From: Balaenoptera acutorostrata
Taxonomy: Eukaryota > Chordata > Mammalia > Artiodactyla > Balaenopteridae
DNA length: 64,000 nt
Direction: 5' to 3'
NCBI RefSeq assembly: GCF_949987535.1
Contig: NC_080067.1
Coordinates: 60,136,405-60,200,404, forward strand
Made by a program: the position numbers and the translations under genes. The notes under the pieces are model-generated. The model was not told where the DNA came from, did not search any database, and worked only from the letters and a program-made list of their open reading frames with translations. Position 1 is the stretch's first letter. Every line of letters starts with the position of its first letter. Below are positions 48,043 through 59,605 of this stretch, piece by piece.

Positions 48043-48249
48043 CAGGGGTCAGCAAACAAATTTATTTTACAAAAGACCACATAGTAAACTTATTTAATTT
48101 GTTGGGCCATATAAGGTCTCTATTGCATATTCTTGTTTGTTTGTTTATTTAATAACCCTTAAAAATGTAAGTAATGTTCTTACTTGGTGGACCATACAAA
48201 AACAGGTTATGGACCAAATTTATCCAGGGTCTTAGTTTTCCAATCCCTG
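48043..48249 (+). mobile_element. hAT-type DNA transposon fossil
   Basis: Begins CAGGGGTCAGCAAAC and ends in 'ccaatccctg', the paired termini of an abundant mammalian hAT MITE family. It contains the family's 'gttgggccatataaggtctct' (48100) and 'acaaaaacaggttatggac' (48197). Eight-base flanks TTGTAGTG and TTGAAGTT agree at six positions, as expected for a hAT 8 bp duplication. Confidence 0.8.
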
Positions 48250-48259
48250 TTGAAGTTCT

Positions 48260-49140
48260 TTTCTTTTTATAACTGTTTAGTAGTCTGTTTTATTTTTAAA
48301 AATACGGTTTGTTTATCCATTCACCTATTGATGGACATTTGATTTGGTTCCAGCTTTTGGCCATTAAAATAAGGCTGGCATAAACATTCATGTGCAAGTC
48401 TCTGTAGGGACATTTATTTCCTTCTTCTATGATAAATACTTAGTAGTAAAATGCCTGACAGGTATATACTTTTTAGAAAGGACCAAATTGTTTTTCAAAT
48501 GAGTTGTATACTTTTCTTTTGCACCAGCAATGTGTGGAAGTTCCCGTAACTCTACCTTCTAATAAACAATTGATAAGGTCTTTTTAATGTGTAAACATTT
48601 TAATAGGTATGTAGGTATATCTTATTCTGGTTTTAATTTTCATGTATCTAGTGTCTAATGATACTGAGCACTTTTCATGTGCTTATTTGCCATTCATTTT
48701 TCTTCCTTGGTGGAGAGTGTGTTCTAATCTTATGCTCTTTTTTTTTGAGTGGGTTGATCCTTCTCTTGGGTTTTGTGAACTCTTTATATATTCTAGATGT
48801 AAGCTTTTTATCAGATATGTGATTTGTAAATATTTTTCTCAGTCTGCAGCTTGTCTCTTTTTTCTCTTAATAGTATCTTTTGAAGAGCATATTTAATTTT
48901 TGTGACATCAATTTTTTTTAATGAATTGTGGTTTTAGTGTCTTATCTAAGAAGTACTTTTCCAATCAAGACACAAATATTTTTCTCCTTTTTTCTTCCAG
49001 AAGTTGTATATTTATATTTTACCTTAAGTCTATGATCAAATTTGAGTTAACAATTTGATATATGATACAAGGTATACATTTGTTGTAGTGCAGGTATAAT
49101 GTTCATGAATTATTTTGCTTTTACATGACTGAACAAATCT
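48260..49140 (-). mobile_element. Old L1 fragment, antisense (ORF2 3' region)
   Basis: Antisense L1 text: 'ttatccattcacctattgatg' (48313), 'ggttccagcttttggccatt' (48346), 'actctttatatattctagat' (48779), 'cagatatgtgatttgtaaat'. No open frame. Confidence 0.75.
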
Positions 49141-50156
49141 GTACTTTGCAAGTATTTTTAAAATACATTTTCACTGAGTATAGAATTTTAGGTTGACAAA
49201 TTTTTTTTTTTCAATCCTTTGTTACTCTACTGCCTTCTGGCTTACATTATCTACAAAAAGAAGTCTGCTGACATTCTTATCTTTGTTCCCTTGAATGTAA
49301 TTTGTCTTTTTTTCCTCTGGTTGTTTTTAAGATTTTTGTCTTTATAGATGATTTTAAGAAATTTGATTATCATATGCCTTAGTGTAGTTTGTTTGTTTTG
49401 TTTTGTTTTGTTTTTACATTTCTTGTACTCTTTGTTGAACTCCTTAGATATGTGGATTTATAATTTTTATCGAATTTGGAAAATGTTCAGCCCTATCTTA
49501 TAAATATTTTTTCTGGCTCTCTTACCCCTGCCTTTTCTTTGGGTACTTTAATTATTTGTATATTTGGCCACTTAAGGTTTTCTCACAGTTCAAAATGCTA
49601 TATTTTATTTCTTTTCAGTTTTTGCTTGATTTTGGACAATTACTGTTGCTTTTTATTCACGTTCATTAATTTTTTTTTTCCTGCAGCATCAAACCTACTC
49701 TTAATCATATTTAGTGTTTTATTTCTTTTTTACCTTGGATACTGTTTCATCTTTAAATTTTAATGCCACCTCTAAAAATTACTTCATGTTTCTACTTACC
49801 ATCCTCAATATTTCTTTTAGACTTCTTGAACATAAGGCACAGAGTTAAAATGATTATTTTAACGTACTTGTTACAAATACTATAATCTGGGTTATTTCTG
49901 TGTACCTGACTTGCTCATAATTATAGGTTCTATTTTCCTGTTTCTTTGCATAACTGGTGATTTTTGATTGGTTGTAAAACATAGTATATTTTGCCTTGTT
50001 GCATGTTGAATAACATTTATTCCTATAATATTCTTGAGATTTGTTCTGGGACAAAAAAAATTATTTGGAAATGTTTTAATTCTTTCAAGTCTTGCTTATA
50101 AAATTATTTTATGTGAGATCAAAGAAGCATTTAGTCAAGTGCTTATTTTGTCCTAC
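49141..50156 (-). mobile_element. HAL1/L1-type ORF1 region, antisense (left part)
   Basis: Antisense text of a HAL1-like element: 'gagtatagaattttaggttg' (49177), 'ctactgccttctggcttaca' (49230), 'cttatctttgttcccttg' (49278), 'gataattccc'-equivalent wording, 'ctggtgatttttgattggtt' (49952) and 'cttgagatttgttctgggac' (50033). It continues after the LTR at 50701. Confidence 0.7.
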
Positions 50157-50700
50157 TGAAACCGAGCAGGACCCTGTGGGGGCTCCTGGGCATGGAAGCC
50201 TTTCAAACACTTGCTAATCAGGGAAGGGAGGGGATGCAGAGACAAGGGAGGAGTAGCCAAGAAATAATAATGCAACCTTGGGGCAGGGTTCTGGTTCTTC
50301 CTTCAGGGATACACATAACAATATCTTTGAGCTCTTTACAGAATGAAAACCCCCAACAAATGGAAGAAGTTAGCATTCTTCATTCCAGAGAAGGCTACCT
50401 GAGGCCAGATTAAAGGAGCCAGAGAAACTCATTAGGAGGAGACCACCTGAGGCCAGATTAAAAAACTGAAGGCCCTGCATGCACTCCAATCCTAATCAGT
50501 GATCCCGCCCTTGAACCACTGCTAGAAACCTCCTCACTGAATCCCCCCGTGTTGGGACACGCAACTTTGAGAGGCAAGAGTCTGTTGTGTCCCCATTTGC
50601 CTGGCAAAGCAATAAAGCTATTCTTTTCTACTTCACCCAAAACTCTGTCTCCGAGATTCAATTCAGCACCAGTGCACAGAGCACTAAGTTTTTGGCATCA
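50157..50700 (+). mobile_element. Solo LTR with perfect 4 bp TSD (class I-like)
   Basis: A 544 bp LTR from TGAAACCGAGCAGG to TTTTTGGCATCA. It has a duplicated 'acctgaggccagattaaa' motif (about 50397-50415 and 50444-50461), a poly(A) signal in 'gcaataaagc' (AATAAA, 50611), and R/U5 text 'ctctgtctccgagattcaat'. The target duplication CTAC is exact (50153-50156; 50701-50704). No internal retroviral genes, so this is a solo LTR. It sits inside the antisense HAL1-like element. Confidence 0.88.
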
Positions 50701-51042
50701 CTACTGCAAAGGGAATACTCTTTTGAGTATTCTATGCATGGATTAGGAGGTTTTCCCCTCCACCTAATGGGAATAAGAATACATATGCTGATCATTCTCA
50801 GCTGAAAACTTAAGGAAATCTCTCCAGAGCTCTTGGTTTGTGTAGGTGTCTCCTCTTCTGTACTCTATCCTAAGAGTTCTAACTACCTAAGCTTTCCCAG
50901 GATCTCAGCCTTATCTTTTTTACCCAAGGAAAATATCAAACTATGTTTGTGTTTCCACTAACTGTGCCACAGCCTAGAAATTCTCCAGGTGCTAAAGCAT
51001 ACCAATCATAGATAGTGATAGAATAGGACAGTTATACAGGTA
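50701..51042 (-). mobile_element. HAL1/L1-type 5' region, antisense (middle part)
   Basis: Continues the element after the solo LTR: 'gagtattctatgcatgg', 'ctgatcattctcagctgaaa' (50787), 'agagttctaactacctaagc' (50872), 'caggtgctaaagcat' (50986). Cut again by the LTR at about 51043. Confidence 0.6.
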
Positions 51043-51676
51043 GTTGTAGAAGTCCCAATAGGGGATTACAGATAGAGAGGGAAACCTAGGAAACTTTGGT
51101 AGACCACTGTAAGTTAATAATCAGTCAAGAAAGATATGGGAACGTCGTGGAATGAAGCAGGCTTGCTTAATTATAAAGCCATAAGTAAAAACACAAGATA
51201 TGCCCCAGGTCATTAGGTGAAAGAAAAATGTTACCACCCTTCTACCGATTTGAAGAAGTGCCATGATAATCCTAGTTTGACCTCATAGGGTGAGACACTC
51301 TCCTGCCCGATATGAAGGAGGAGCTAGTGATGTAAGCCTGACATCTACTTGAAGAAGGCAGTCTTTTCCCCCTCTCCCACTTTCCTTTGATTATAAAATT
51401 GTAGCCCACTTAATCCTCGGGGCAGAGCCCCCTCTCCTGCCTGCTTGTTATCTCTCACAAGCGTCCTATATTAATAAATCTACTTCTTGCCTATCACTTT
51501 GCCTCTCACTAAATTCCTTCTGCACTGAGACACAAAGAACCTGAGCCTCAGTAAGTCTAGACACCAGCTGAGTGATTCTAATTAAAAGACCATGGGTTCA
51601 AGTCCCAATCAGGGTTTTGGCTGGGTTGGAGTCCCAACATGTGGGTTCGAGTTCCAATCTGAGGTACACGGTTTCA
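51043..51676 (+). mobile_element. LTR with tandem B-box-like motifs
   Basis: About 634 bp with LTR organisation: a TATA-like 'gattataaaattg' (51390), a C/G-rich leader (about 51415-51450), and a poly(A) signal in 'ttaataaatc' (51472-51481). The terminal part carries three copies of GGGTTCRAGTYCCAAYC-like sequence (51594, 51623, 51643). Nine-base flanks ATACAGGTA (51034-51042) and ATACGGGTA (51677-51685) agree at eight positions. TG begins only at 51045, so the borders are tentative. The retrovirus class is not settled. Confidence 0.65.
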
Positions 51677-51689
51677 ATACGGGTAAGCT

Positions 51690-51855
51690 CATTTATTTCT
51701 ATACTTTAAGCTCACTGCTCTTTATTGCCTAATGTACAATATTTTAAAAAACATTCTTTCATATTGTCCAGTTTTTTAGTTGCTTCAAACAGGTAAGTAT
51801 ATTTGGTGTCTCTTACTCTATCTTGGCTGGATGCGGAAGTCTTCCTTTTCAAATA
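51690..51855 (-). mobile_element. HAL1/L1-type 5' end, antisense (last part)
   Basis: Resumes with 'tctttattgcctaatgtaca' (51718), 'atattgtccagttttttagt' (51761) and the near-terminal 'tcttggctggatgcggaagt' (51821), the usual antisense 5' end of this element type. Confidence 0.6.
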
Positions 51856-51891
51856 GTTTTATAAAAAGTAGTACTTATCTCTTTATTGTTG

Positions 51892-52440
51892 TGTGGTAAA
51901 GAATTTAACTTTGTCCCAAACTGGTCTGACTTTTATCCTTGATTTCTGAGAGATAATCTCTAAGCCCTTGGAATGTTATGCCTTCTAGGAGTGTCTGTGT
52001 TGTTCTCATGACCTTGGGTCATCAGATAGTCTAACAATATGATTTGGGGGGGGGGGTGGGGGCTGGCCATGCTAGGAACACTCACAGTGTGATTTAGGGT
52101 GGGGCTTTGGGTCTTGTGTTATCAGTTGACCACTGGAGGGACTAAAGACTGAGATCAGTCATATGGACAATTAAACATGCCTACGTGATGGAGCTCCAAT
52201 AAAATTCTAAACACTAAGCCTTGGGTGAGCTCCTGTGATTGACAATGCCCTGTCCTTGTCATCACACAACAATGCTAGAGAGTAATGCTGTCCTGACCCC
52301 ACAGCAGAGGAAAATTGGAAGCTTCATGTTTGAAAGCCTCCTAGACTCTACTTTGTGTGCTTTTCTTTTGATGAATTTAATCCATGTATGTTCATTTTTG
52401 AGTTTCTTAAAGACCAAGGCAAAGAGAGAAGTGTGACCTA
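51892..52440 (+). mobile_element. LTR (MER-type, ERVL-like)
   Basis: Begins TGTGGTAAAG and runs through the family text 'cttggaatgttatgccttct' (51967), 'catgaccttgggtcatcaga' (52007), 'aggaacactcacagtgtgat' (52073) and 'gcctacgtgatggagctcca' (52178). The poly(A) signal is AATAAA (52198). A G11-T-G5 run lies at 52046-52062. The right border is uncertain and the family name is not assigned. Confidence 0.6.
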
Positions 52441-55400
52441 TTACAAGATACACAACATCCACAGAATAAAGCACTTTCTTTCCCACAAAAACTGAGATAG
52501 CAGAACAATGTGTACTATGAGTCCCCAGGAGGACAGTACCCATCATCTATAGAGTTTCTCACATTTCCCATATTTACCATGAAATAAATTGTGATTCTAA
52601 AATTTTAGCAATTATTAAAATAAAGCTGTACTAGTTCTAAACAAAATGTGCTAGTGTTGCAATTAATTCTTTGAGAAGAAAATATTTATTACAACCCATA
52701 AAATTTTAAAGATACTCATCAATATTTAGGAATTTCCCTGAAAGAAAAAGAGAGCATGTTATAGCAGTGAAATTGGTAGAGACAAAATCTGAGGAGATTA
52801 AAAAAAAAAAAATCACAAAAAGAACTAAAAAGAATAAATTACACAAATATTTGCTTATCCTAAGTCTCTAAGTTCTCTATTAATGAGGTAAATTTCCTTA
52901 TATACTTGCAACTCTTAAGTAGAAGAAGAACAAAAGACTAATGAGGTCCCTACATAGGGAACAAAACTGTAATATAGGCAAAGATCTAGCATATTAAATG
53001 TAACTTTGTAGATTCACAAAATGTAAATTAGTATCATATGGAACACAACAGTAATGGCATAGGTAGTTAGGTTTTATGAAAAATGTCTGCCATTGCTATT
53101 CATATTTCCATCATGGTTAATATGAATAGATGAATGGAAGAGCTTAGTACCTGGCACATAGTATATACTTCATAAATGTTTGTTGCAATGAATGCTACTT
53201 TTTCCAACTCTTCTTCCATCATTTCTTTCAGAACAACTCTAGTTTGAGTAGGAGTGAGAGGGGAAGTATGCAAAACAGAGATTCCAAGGATGGTGAGAGA
53301 GAGAGAATTTGAGAGAGAGAGATACAGAGACATAGAGCAAGAGAGAGAAGGGCATGACAGTAATATGTCTTCCATTACTCAGGACTGTCTAAATGTATAT
53401 ATAGATATAAATATCTACATTCTGACACGGGAGATAACACATTTTGTATTCAGTCTGAAAAGTTGCAGCTCACTGACTTACTAATATATGCGAAATATTT
53501 GCATAAGGCATTATGTTGAGAGAAGAAATAAAACAAGATTCCCTTTTGTGGCCATCCAGGGATGAATGTGCTAATGATGTTATCACTGTTGTTGGCATTA
53601 CATGACTCAACTCGCATGGCTGCACTTTATCTGGCCCTATAGGTACTTGAAAAGTACTCTCCTTGCATATATTACCATGATACATATCTTTTCTATCTTC
53701 CTCATATATTGAGAAATAATTCATTTAGCCAAAAATAGTGAATTTTGAAAAATGAGCTCATGATTTGGTCAAAATCTGTCAGATAGTAGTAACACAATTG
53801 AATCACTGAACATTACAAACACACATCATAAAATCACACGTCAAACAAACAAGCCAGAGTCAGTTGACTAGCGGAGGTTAAATCCTTGCAACACATAGCA
53901 ATGCAGGTCCTATGTTTGGTATCTGAACTTAAAAATGTTCTGGAGTATCACCAAGACTGTCTCATCAGAATTCATTTCCCCTGCCAAAGCATTCCGTAAG
54001 TGTGGAAGAGATAAAACTGCAACACAGAAACATATGGGCAGAAGATAAAAGGAGATCAGTGAGCAGGAAAATATGTTTCTTAAAATCTGTGCTACAGTCA
54101 TTTTTCTTCTCAGTTTTGTTGTTTGTTTTGCCATTGAATGCCCATAGCCAACATTAAGAATGTTTCTATACAACAGCAAGAGAATAAATTGATTCAGACC
54201 AAAAAGTCAGTTCAGTTAATAAAATAACAACAACAGCAGTAGCAGCAAATGGAAATCAGGTTGTTTGGTATTTTATAATAAATTGGTTGATTTGTTTAAA
54301 TGTTGTGTAGGTACAGACTAAATGACTAGTAACAAATGTAAGGTTTTCATTTCAAATTTGCTTTACCTGTAATCACGTGTACTTTTAATATTCATGTTCC
54401 ATCGTGCTTCGTGCAATGTTTACTGTTAAGAGTTTTTGCTTTCTTCAAGGTATTATATCTGAAAAGTGGATACGCTTCCCTAAAGGGGAAAGTGCTGTTT
54501 GAGAAATGGTCTAGTGCTCTAACTAGACAGGCTCCCATGAGTTAGTAAGATGGCATATAGATATTTGCCTCAGTATAACTTTTCCTAGATACATTTCTTT
54601 TCTGTCATGTACCTAATATTAAAATCTTTGATTTAAACTGTTTCCATATTTCAATTTTTCCAAGAATAAAATTTTAATTCTGTTTATCTAAGCTGTTTTA
54701 TGATGTTACAAATGGTTGGACAAATTCTCCAACCCATTAATTTGCTCTGGGGGTAGTACTTGTCTCAAGTCCAGATTATCCAAGACACCCTACTTAAACT
54801 ATTTTGTCAGGTAGTGTCAATGCATTCTGAAATATTCTAGACATCTAAGTATCAATGAAATGAAGAATTAAAGAAGAACTGAATTAAATAAGCAAGAGCT
54901 TTAATATAAATGTACACTGAAAAAGTCGCTAGACATAAAATATGGAGATACTGGTTGAAAAAAATTAATAATTGCTCAAAAAAAAAGCAAGCATGCACAC
55001 CGATATTGTTTTAATTCCACAAATAAATATGAAATTTGCATATTAGTGGTGCTTGTTGACTCTTCCAAAGAAAATTGTAAAGAACATAACTGTCATCTCA
55101 CATGTGAATGGAACTGGTCAGGCATGACCTTAAAATAAATTATCCTTGAAGGCAATTTTAGCTCTTAGAAACTTAGCTAAAGTTCGAGTGGTTAAAGAGA
55201 CTAAAAGAAAAAAAAGAATAATGTAGTATTTCAAGAGAGGGAAAAAACTAGCAGAAAAAATAATTCCATTTCTTAGTGTTTGGTTTTCAATTTTCACAAC
55301 CTCAGGTTCAACCAGCAACCTGAAAATTTAGAATGACCTGTCTTACGTATTGCAAAGGGCAGACACTCAAAACACACCTGTTGAATGAATGAACAGTTAA

Positions 55401-55500
55401 AGCATAAATACGTTAGAAGCTAAGTATGCAATAAAACAGTTGAAAAAAAAAAAACACTGTCTAATTTGTTCTTTGCAATTAGAACTTGAAATACAATTAA
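52441..55500. other. Mostly unassigned DNA
   Basis: About 53120-53195 is an L2 3'-end remnant (tacctggcacatagtatata, 53148). A (GA)n-rich tract lies at about 53288-53352. A (CAACAG)-like stretch sits near 54226-54247. Frames such as 53254-53484 follow the purine-rich tract and are not genes. Confidence 0.4.
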
Positions 55501-55509
55501 TAATAGTTA

Positions 55510-56010
55510 CTAGTCTGTCAATGAATATTTATTGAGACTTTAGTCCAATCAATCCTAGAGATACTTTGAAATAGACAAGGTAAAACAGAAAATGTCTCCT
55601 TCCCTACCCTACCTCTTAAAATGTAAATACTGTACATGAAATGATATCAAAAAGGGATAAGAACTGAGCAGATAATTAAACCAGAATCATGTCTTGTAGA
55701 ATAAGATGGTCTCTTTGAAGTGGTGACATTTAAGCTGGAATCTAAATAAGGGGAAATTAGCCATGCAAAGATTGGGAGAACATCATGACAGGCAAAATAA
55801 AGTTAATGAAAAAGCCATTAAGTTAGAATGTCTTTGATATGTGTCATCACACTGAGCAGAAAGTAGGCAAGTGTATCTAGAGTTTAGGGGGATAATTTGT
55901 TAAAAGACCAAAGAGGATGGCAGAGTTTAGATAATTTAAGGGCTTTTTAAGAAAGGAGATAGGTGGGGTGATTTTCATCAAGCAACTGAAGGAGTTTAAG
56001 AAAAATGTCA
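55510..56010 (-). repeat. L2, antisense
   Basis: Collinear antisense L2: 'caatgaatatttattgagac' (55519), 'agtggtgacatttaagctgg' (55719), 'gccatgcaaagattggg' (55761), 'aatgtctttgatatgtgtc'-type text, 'gcagaaagtaggcaagtgta' (55857) and 'gatggcagagtttagataat'. Strongly decayed. Confidence 0.6.
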
Positions 56011-58860
56011 TTAACATCATATATATTAGAACATTATGTTATTTACATATTATATCACTGAGTCTGGACTACTTAGAGAATTCAAAGTTGGAAATAGAAA
56101 CAGTTGAGTCTTTGGCATACAGCTGTTTAAACAATGAATCTATAGGATTTAAACCTAGAAGGACAGTGGGATAAAAGGGAGAGGCACCAGAAAAAGGAGT
56201 CTTCGGAGAAAGCTGAGACACTGGTTCTAATCACAAAGTGCAGGAAATATTAGATGATTTTGATTTAATTTTTCATTTCCCTCTCAGTAAGTTTTAAATT
56301 AGAAATTATAAAACAGAACTGTCATAGTGTACTTTAACTTACCTAGTGATTATTTCTTTGGAAAGATAGGTCAGTAATCTTACTCTATATGTAATTTTAT
56401 AGGAATTTCCAGTATTGTTGACTTTTAATTGGTCTGTGGGATTTTGCACATTTTTAAGCAGGATATTCAGAATCCCAAATCATTTTATTTTATTTTATTT
56501 TATCTTATTTTTGAATCCCTGCCTAAAGGATAAAAAGTCCTTATGAATCAAAAAATATTTATGGGAACTTGAATATCCATTTATTGCTGATTGATTCATT
56601 TATTTTGATGTAAAATCAAAAAAGTAAAAAAAATTTTCTATTTTAAATTTGAAGTTTTTATTATTGAGAAAATTGATTATTTAAGATAATATAGGGGGGG
56701 ACAAGACAATATTTCCAATTATTTAGGTGAATTGTTTAGAGAATTATCTAACTTAGACATACCAAATAGATTTGGTGAAGTAAAAAAGTACTTTAGAATT
56801 TAGGCTTATAGTATTTTTTAAAAAGTCACTTAGAAGTTCAAATTGTCTGAGTAGGAAAAATTTAATTAATTAATTTTATGGCCAATTTTATCTAAACTAC
56901 TAATTTTTAATTAAAATACATTTGGGACTTGAGTATTGGCCATTGATAAAATTTCCAGAGTGTTTGTGTGTGGAACCATGACATATGTCTTTATTTGTCT
57001 ACTGTGATGGAATTGCTACATCATCCAAACATTCAAAGTATATTTTCCCCATGTCCAGTGGTTTAGTATAATTTAGAAATGATAGTCAAAGCATGTTTTC
57101 ATTTTGTATAATGGAATGGTCTAATTTGGAACTGAAATTATTCATTTGAACAACAAGTCCTGAGCATGTACTTCATGCCAGTTTTGGTCATATTTGATCC
57201 TATTGATGACTACATTGGTTATGGTGCAACTAAAAATAAAATAGACAGCATATGAGGAGGCTGATTACACATACAGTATTCAAATACATATTCTATGTAA
57301 ACAAGCTTAGATCTTTGGACATTTTACAGTCTGCCATGAAATGTGGAGTTGTAAGAGAACTTTCAAGTTATCTAAACACTTTTCAAAACATACGGAGTTC
57401 TCTTCTGCATCGCCCTTCTTGCAGGTCTGCACATAGTTGTCCAGACTTGAGTACTGGCAAATGGCAGAAACTTTCTTGCTAGAGTGGCCCATCCTGTTGT
57501 TCAGTAACTGAACATAGCTTGTGGCAATTTTACTCTTACTTTATTAATTTGATTGTAAGAGATTTTAGCTTGTTTTTATCTTTCCTTTGTTTTTTTTTCC
57601 TCACACATATTAGAGTTATCTCCTTCTGAGGATCTTAGAATGTCAACTTTGGGTTGTAACTCTACAGAAATAGTAAGTATAACTTTTCAATTTAATCATA
57701 ATGTTAAAAATTTAAAAGAGTCCACAATTTTTTTACATTTCGGGCATTTTAATTTTGTGTATGGTGTGGTTTTTCCTTACTTTTCATATTTGTAAAAGAT
57801 GAGTGCTGTTTTATATATATATTCTAAAACATATTTGTACCTTTGTACTTGTATCAATATCTGTAAAGTGACTGCATTTCTAAACTCCAAGAACCTGCAA
57901 ACCAATTATTTAAATAACGTTTACGTTTTTTAAAAGACCAGGATTGATTCAAACTTGCAAAATTTGTTTTTTTAAAACCACTCTTGCATTAGATTTCTGT
58001 CACTTACACTTTGCAAACGTTGGGATCATGCTAATTTTTTTTTTTTTTTAATGAGGAAGCTCATTGGCTACATTGCTAAAGAGACGATGAGCTTGCATGT
58101 GGAACAGATTATTTTTTATTCTTAATTTTATATTTTTGAGAATTAGACCAGATGTTTAAGCTCCCAAGGGTTTATGCATTCATATGTCAATAGTCATAAA
58201 AGAAACAGCTCTTTGCAACTTACATAAGTAGGTTTATTTACTTGTTTAGCATTCAGAGAATATGGGGCTACTGTGTACCAAAAAGCTGTAATATTTTCAT
58301 AGGAAGTTTAGTGTTTCTTCTTTCTGAGTACTGTAATTGATGTGATAAAAATAGCAGGTTTGAACTTCAGCCTATGTACTCAGAGGGAATTCTTCTATTC
58401 AGTTACATTGAATGAGGTTTGAACCCAACATATATATTGTCATGGTAATATAAAAAATGTTCATATTCCTTCATATTTTAGATTACCAAAATGTGAGAGG
58501 CAGAGCATTTTGCTGTATATCCATCTGTAAAATCATCAAGTAACTTAGAGAAGAAACAAACACGTACATCCAGATACTGCAACAGCTTTTCTACCATCTA
58601 TTCTTGACACATTTTGGGGGATGGGCAGGAAAGAGAAATGAATGGGATAATATAATATTTTAAATTAAGAACATCATAATTTATTATCTAGATCATGACC
58701 TCAGTATTAAAATAAGTGAGATGTATGATTTAGAAATGCTGATGTGGATCTGTATATTTCATGGAATACATTGTTTATTTTTGTGGTGTTACCTATGATT
58801 TTTCCTGAGGACAAAGTCAAGAGTTTTTTTAAAGTTAGTTATATCTTAATGCATTTTCTT
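56011..58860. other. Unassigned AT-rich DNA
   Basis: No transposon recognised with confidence. It contains the weak exon candidate 57614-57672, a TTTTA run near 56485-56510, a G7 at about 56694-56700 and a T-run near 58037. Confidence 0.4.
57614..57672 (+). other. Weak candidate short exon
   Basis: Acceptor (ttttttttcctcacacatattag, ending at 57613) and a near-consensus donor (AATA|GTAAGTAT) enclose 59 bp. It is open in the frame that enters in phase 1 and leaves in phase 0. The entry phase would accept the exit phase of the candidate at 21552-21677, 36 kb upstream, on the same strand. Such agreement arises by chance about one time in three. Not recognised. Confidence 0.15.
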
Positions 58861-59605
58861 TACAGTGTGTATATATATATTTTTTTTTCAAGCATTTCTT
58901 TTCTCTTTTTAAACTTTTTATTTTATATTGGAGTATAGTTGATTAACAATGTTGTGTTAGTTTCAGGTGTATAGCAAAGTCATTCAGTTATATGTATACA
59001 TGTGCCTATTCTTTTTCAAATTCTTTTCCCATTTAAGTTGTTACATAATACTGAGCAGAGTTCCCTGTGCTATACAGTTGGACCTTGTTCGTTGTCCATT
59101 TTAAATATAGCAGTGTGTATATATCAATCCAAAACTCCCTAACTATCCCTTCCCCCACCCTTCCCCCCTGGTAACCATAAGTTCATTCCCTAAGTCTGTG
59201 AGTCTGTTCTAATTTCATTTTGTTACATGTAGTTGTCCAGTTTTCCAAGCACCATTTATTGAAGAGACTGTCTTTCCACCATTGTATAGTCTTGCCTCCT
59301 TTGTTCTAGATTAATTGACCATAGGTGCATGGGTTTGTTTCTGGGCTTTCTATCCTGTTCCATTGAGCTATGTTTCTATTTTGGTGCCAGTACCACACTG
59401 TTTTGATGACTATAGCTTTGTAGTATGGTCTGGAGTCAGGGAACCTGATTCCTCCAGCTCCATTTTTCTTTCTCAAGATTGCTTTGGCTATTCAGGGTCT
59501 TTTGTGTTTCCATACAAGTTGTGAAATTTTTTGTTCTAGTTCTGTGAAAAATGCCAGTGGTAGTTTGATAGGGATTGCATTGAATCTGTAGATTGCTTAA
59601 TACGA

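Noticed and set aside
51591..51612. tRNA gene suggested by GGTTCAAGTCCC
   Set aside because: No A-box or cloverleaf is visible upstream; the motif is repeated within an LTR.
53254..53484. Charged frame with ERER-type peptide
   Set aside because: It reads through a (GA)n microsatellite.
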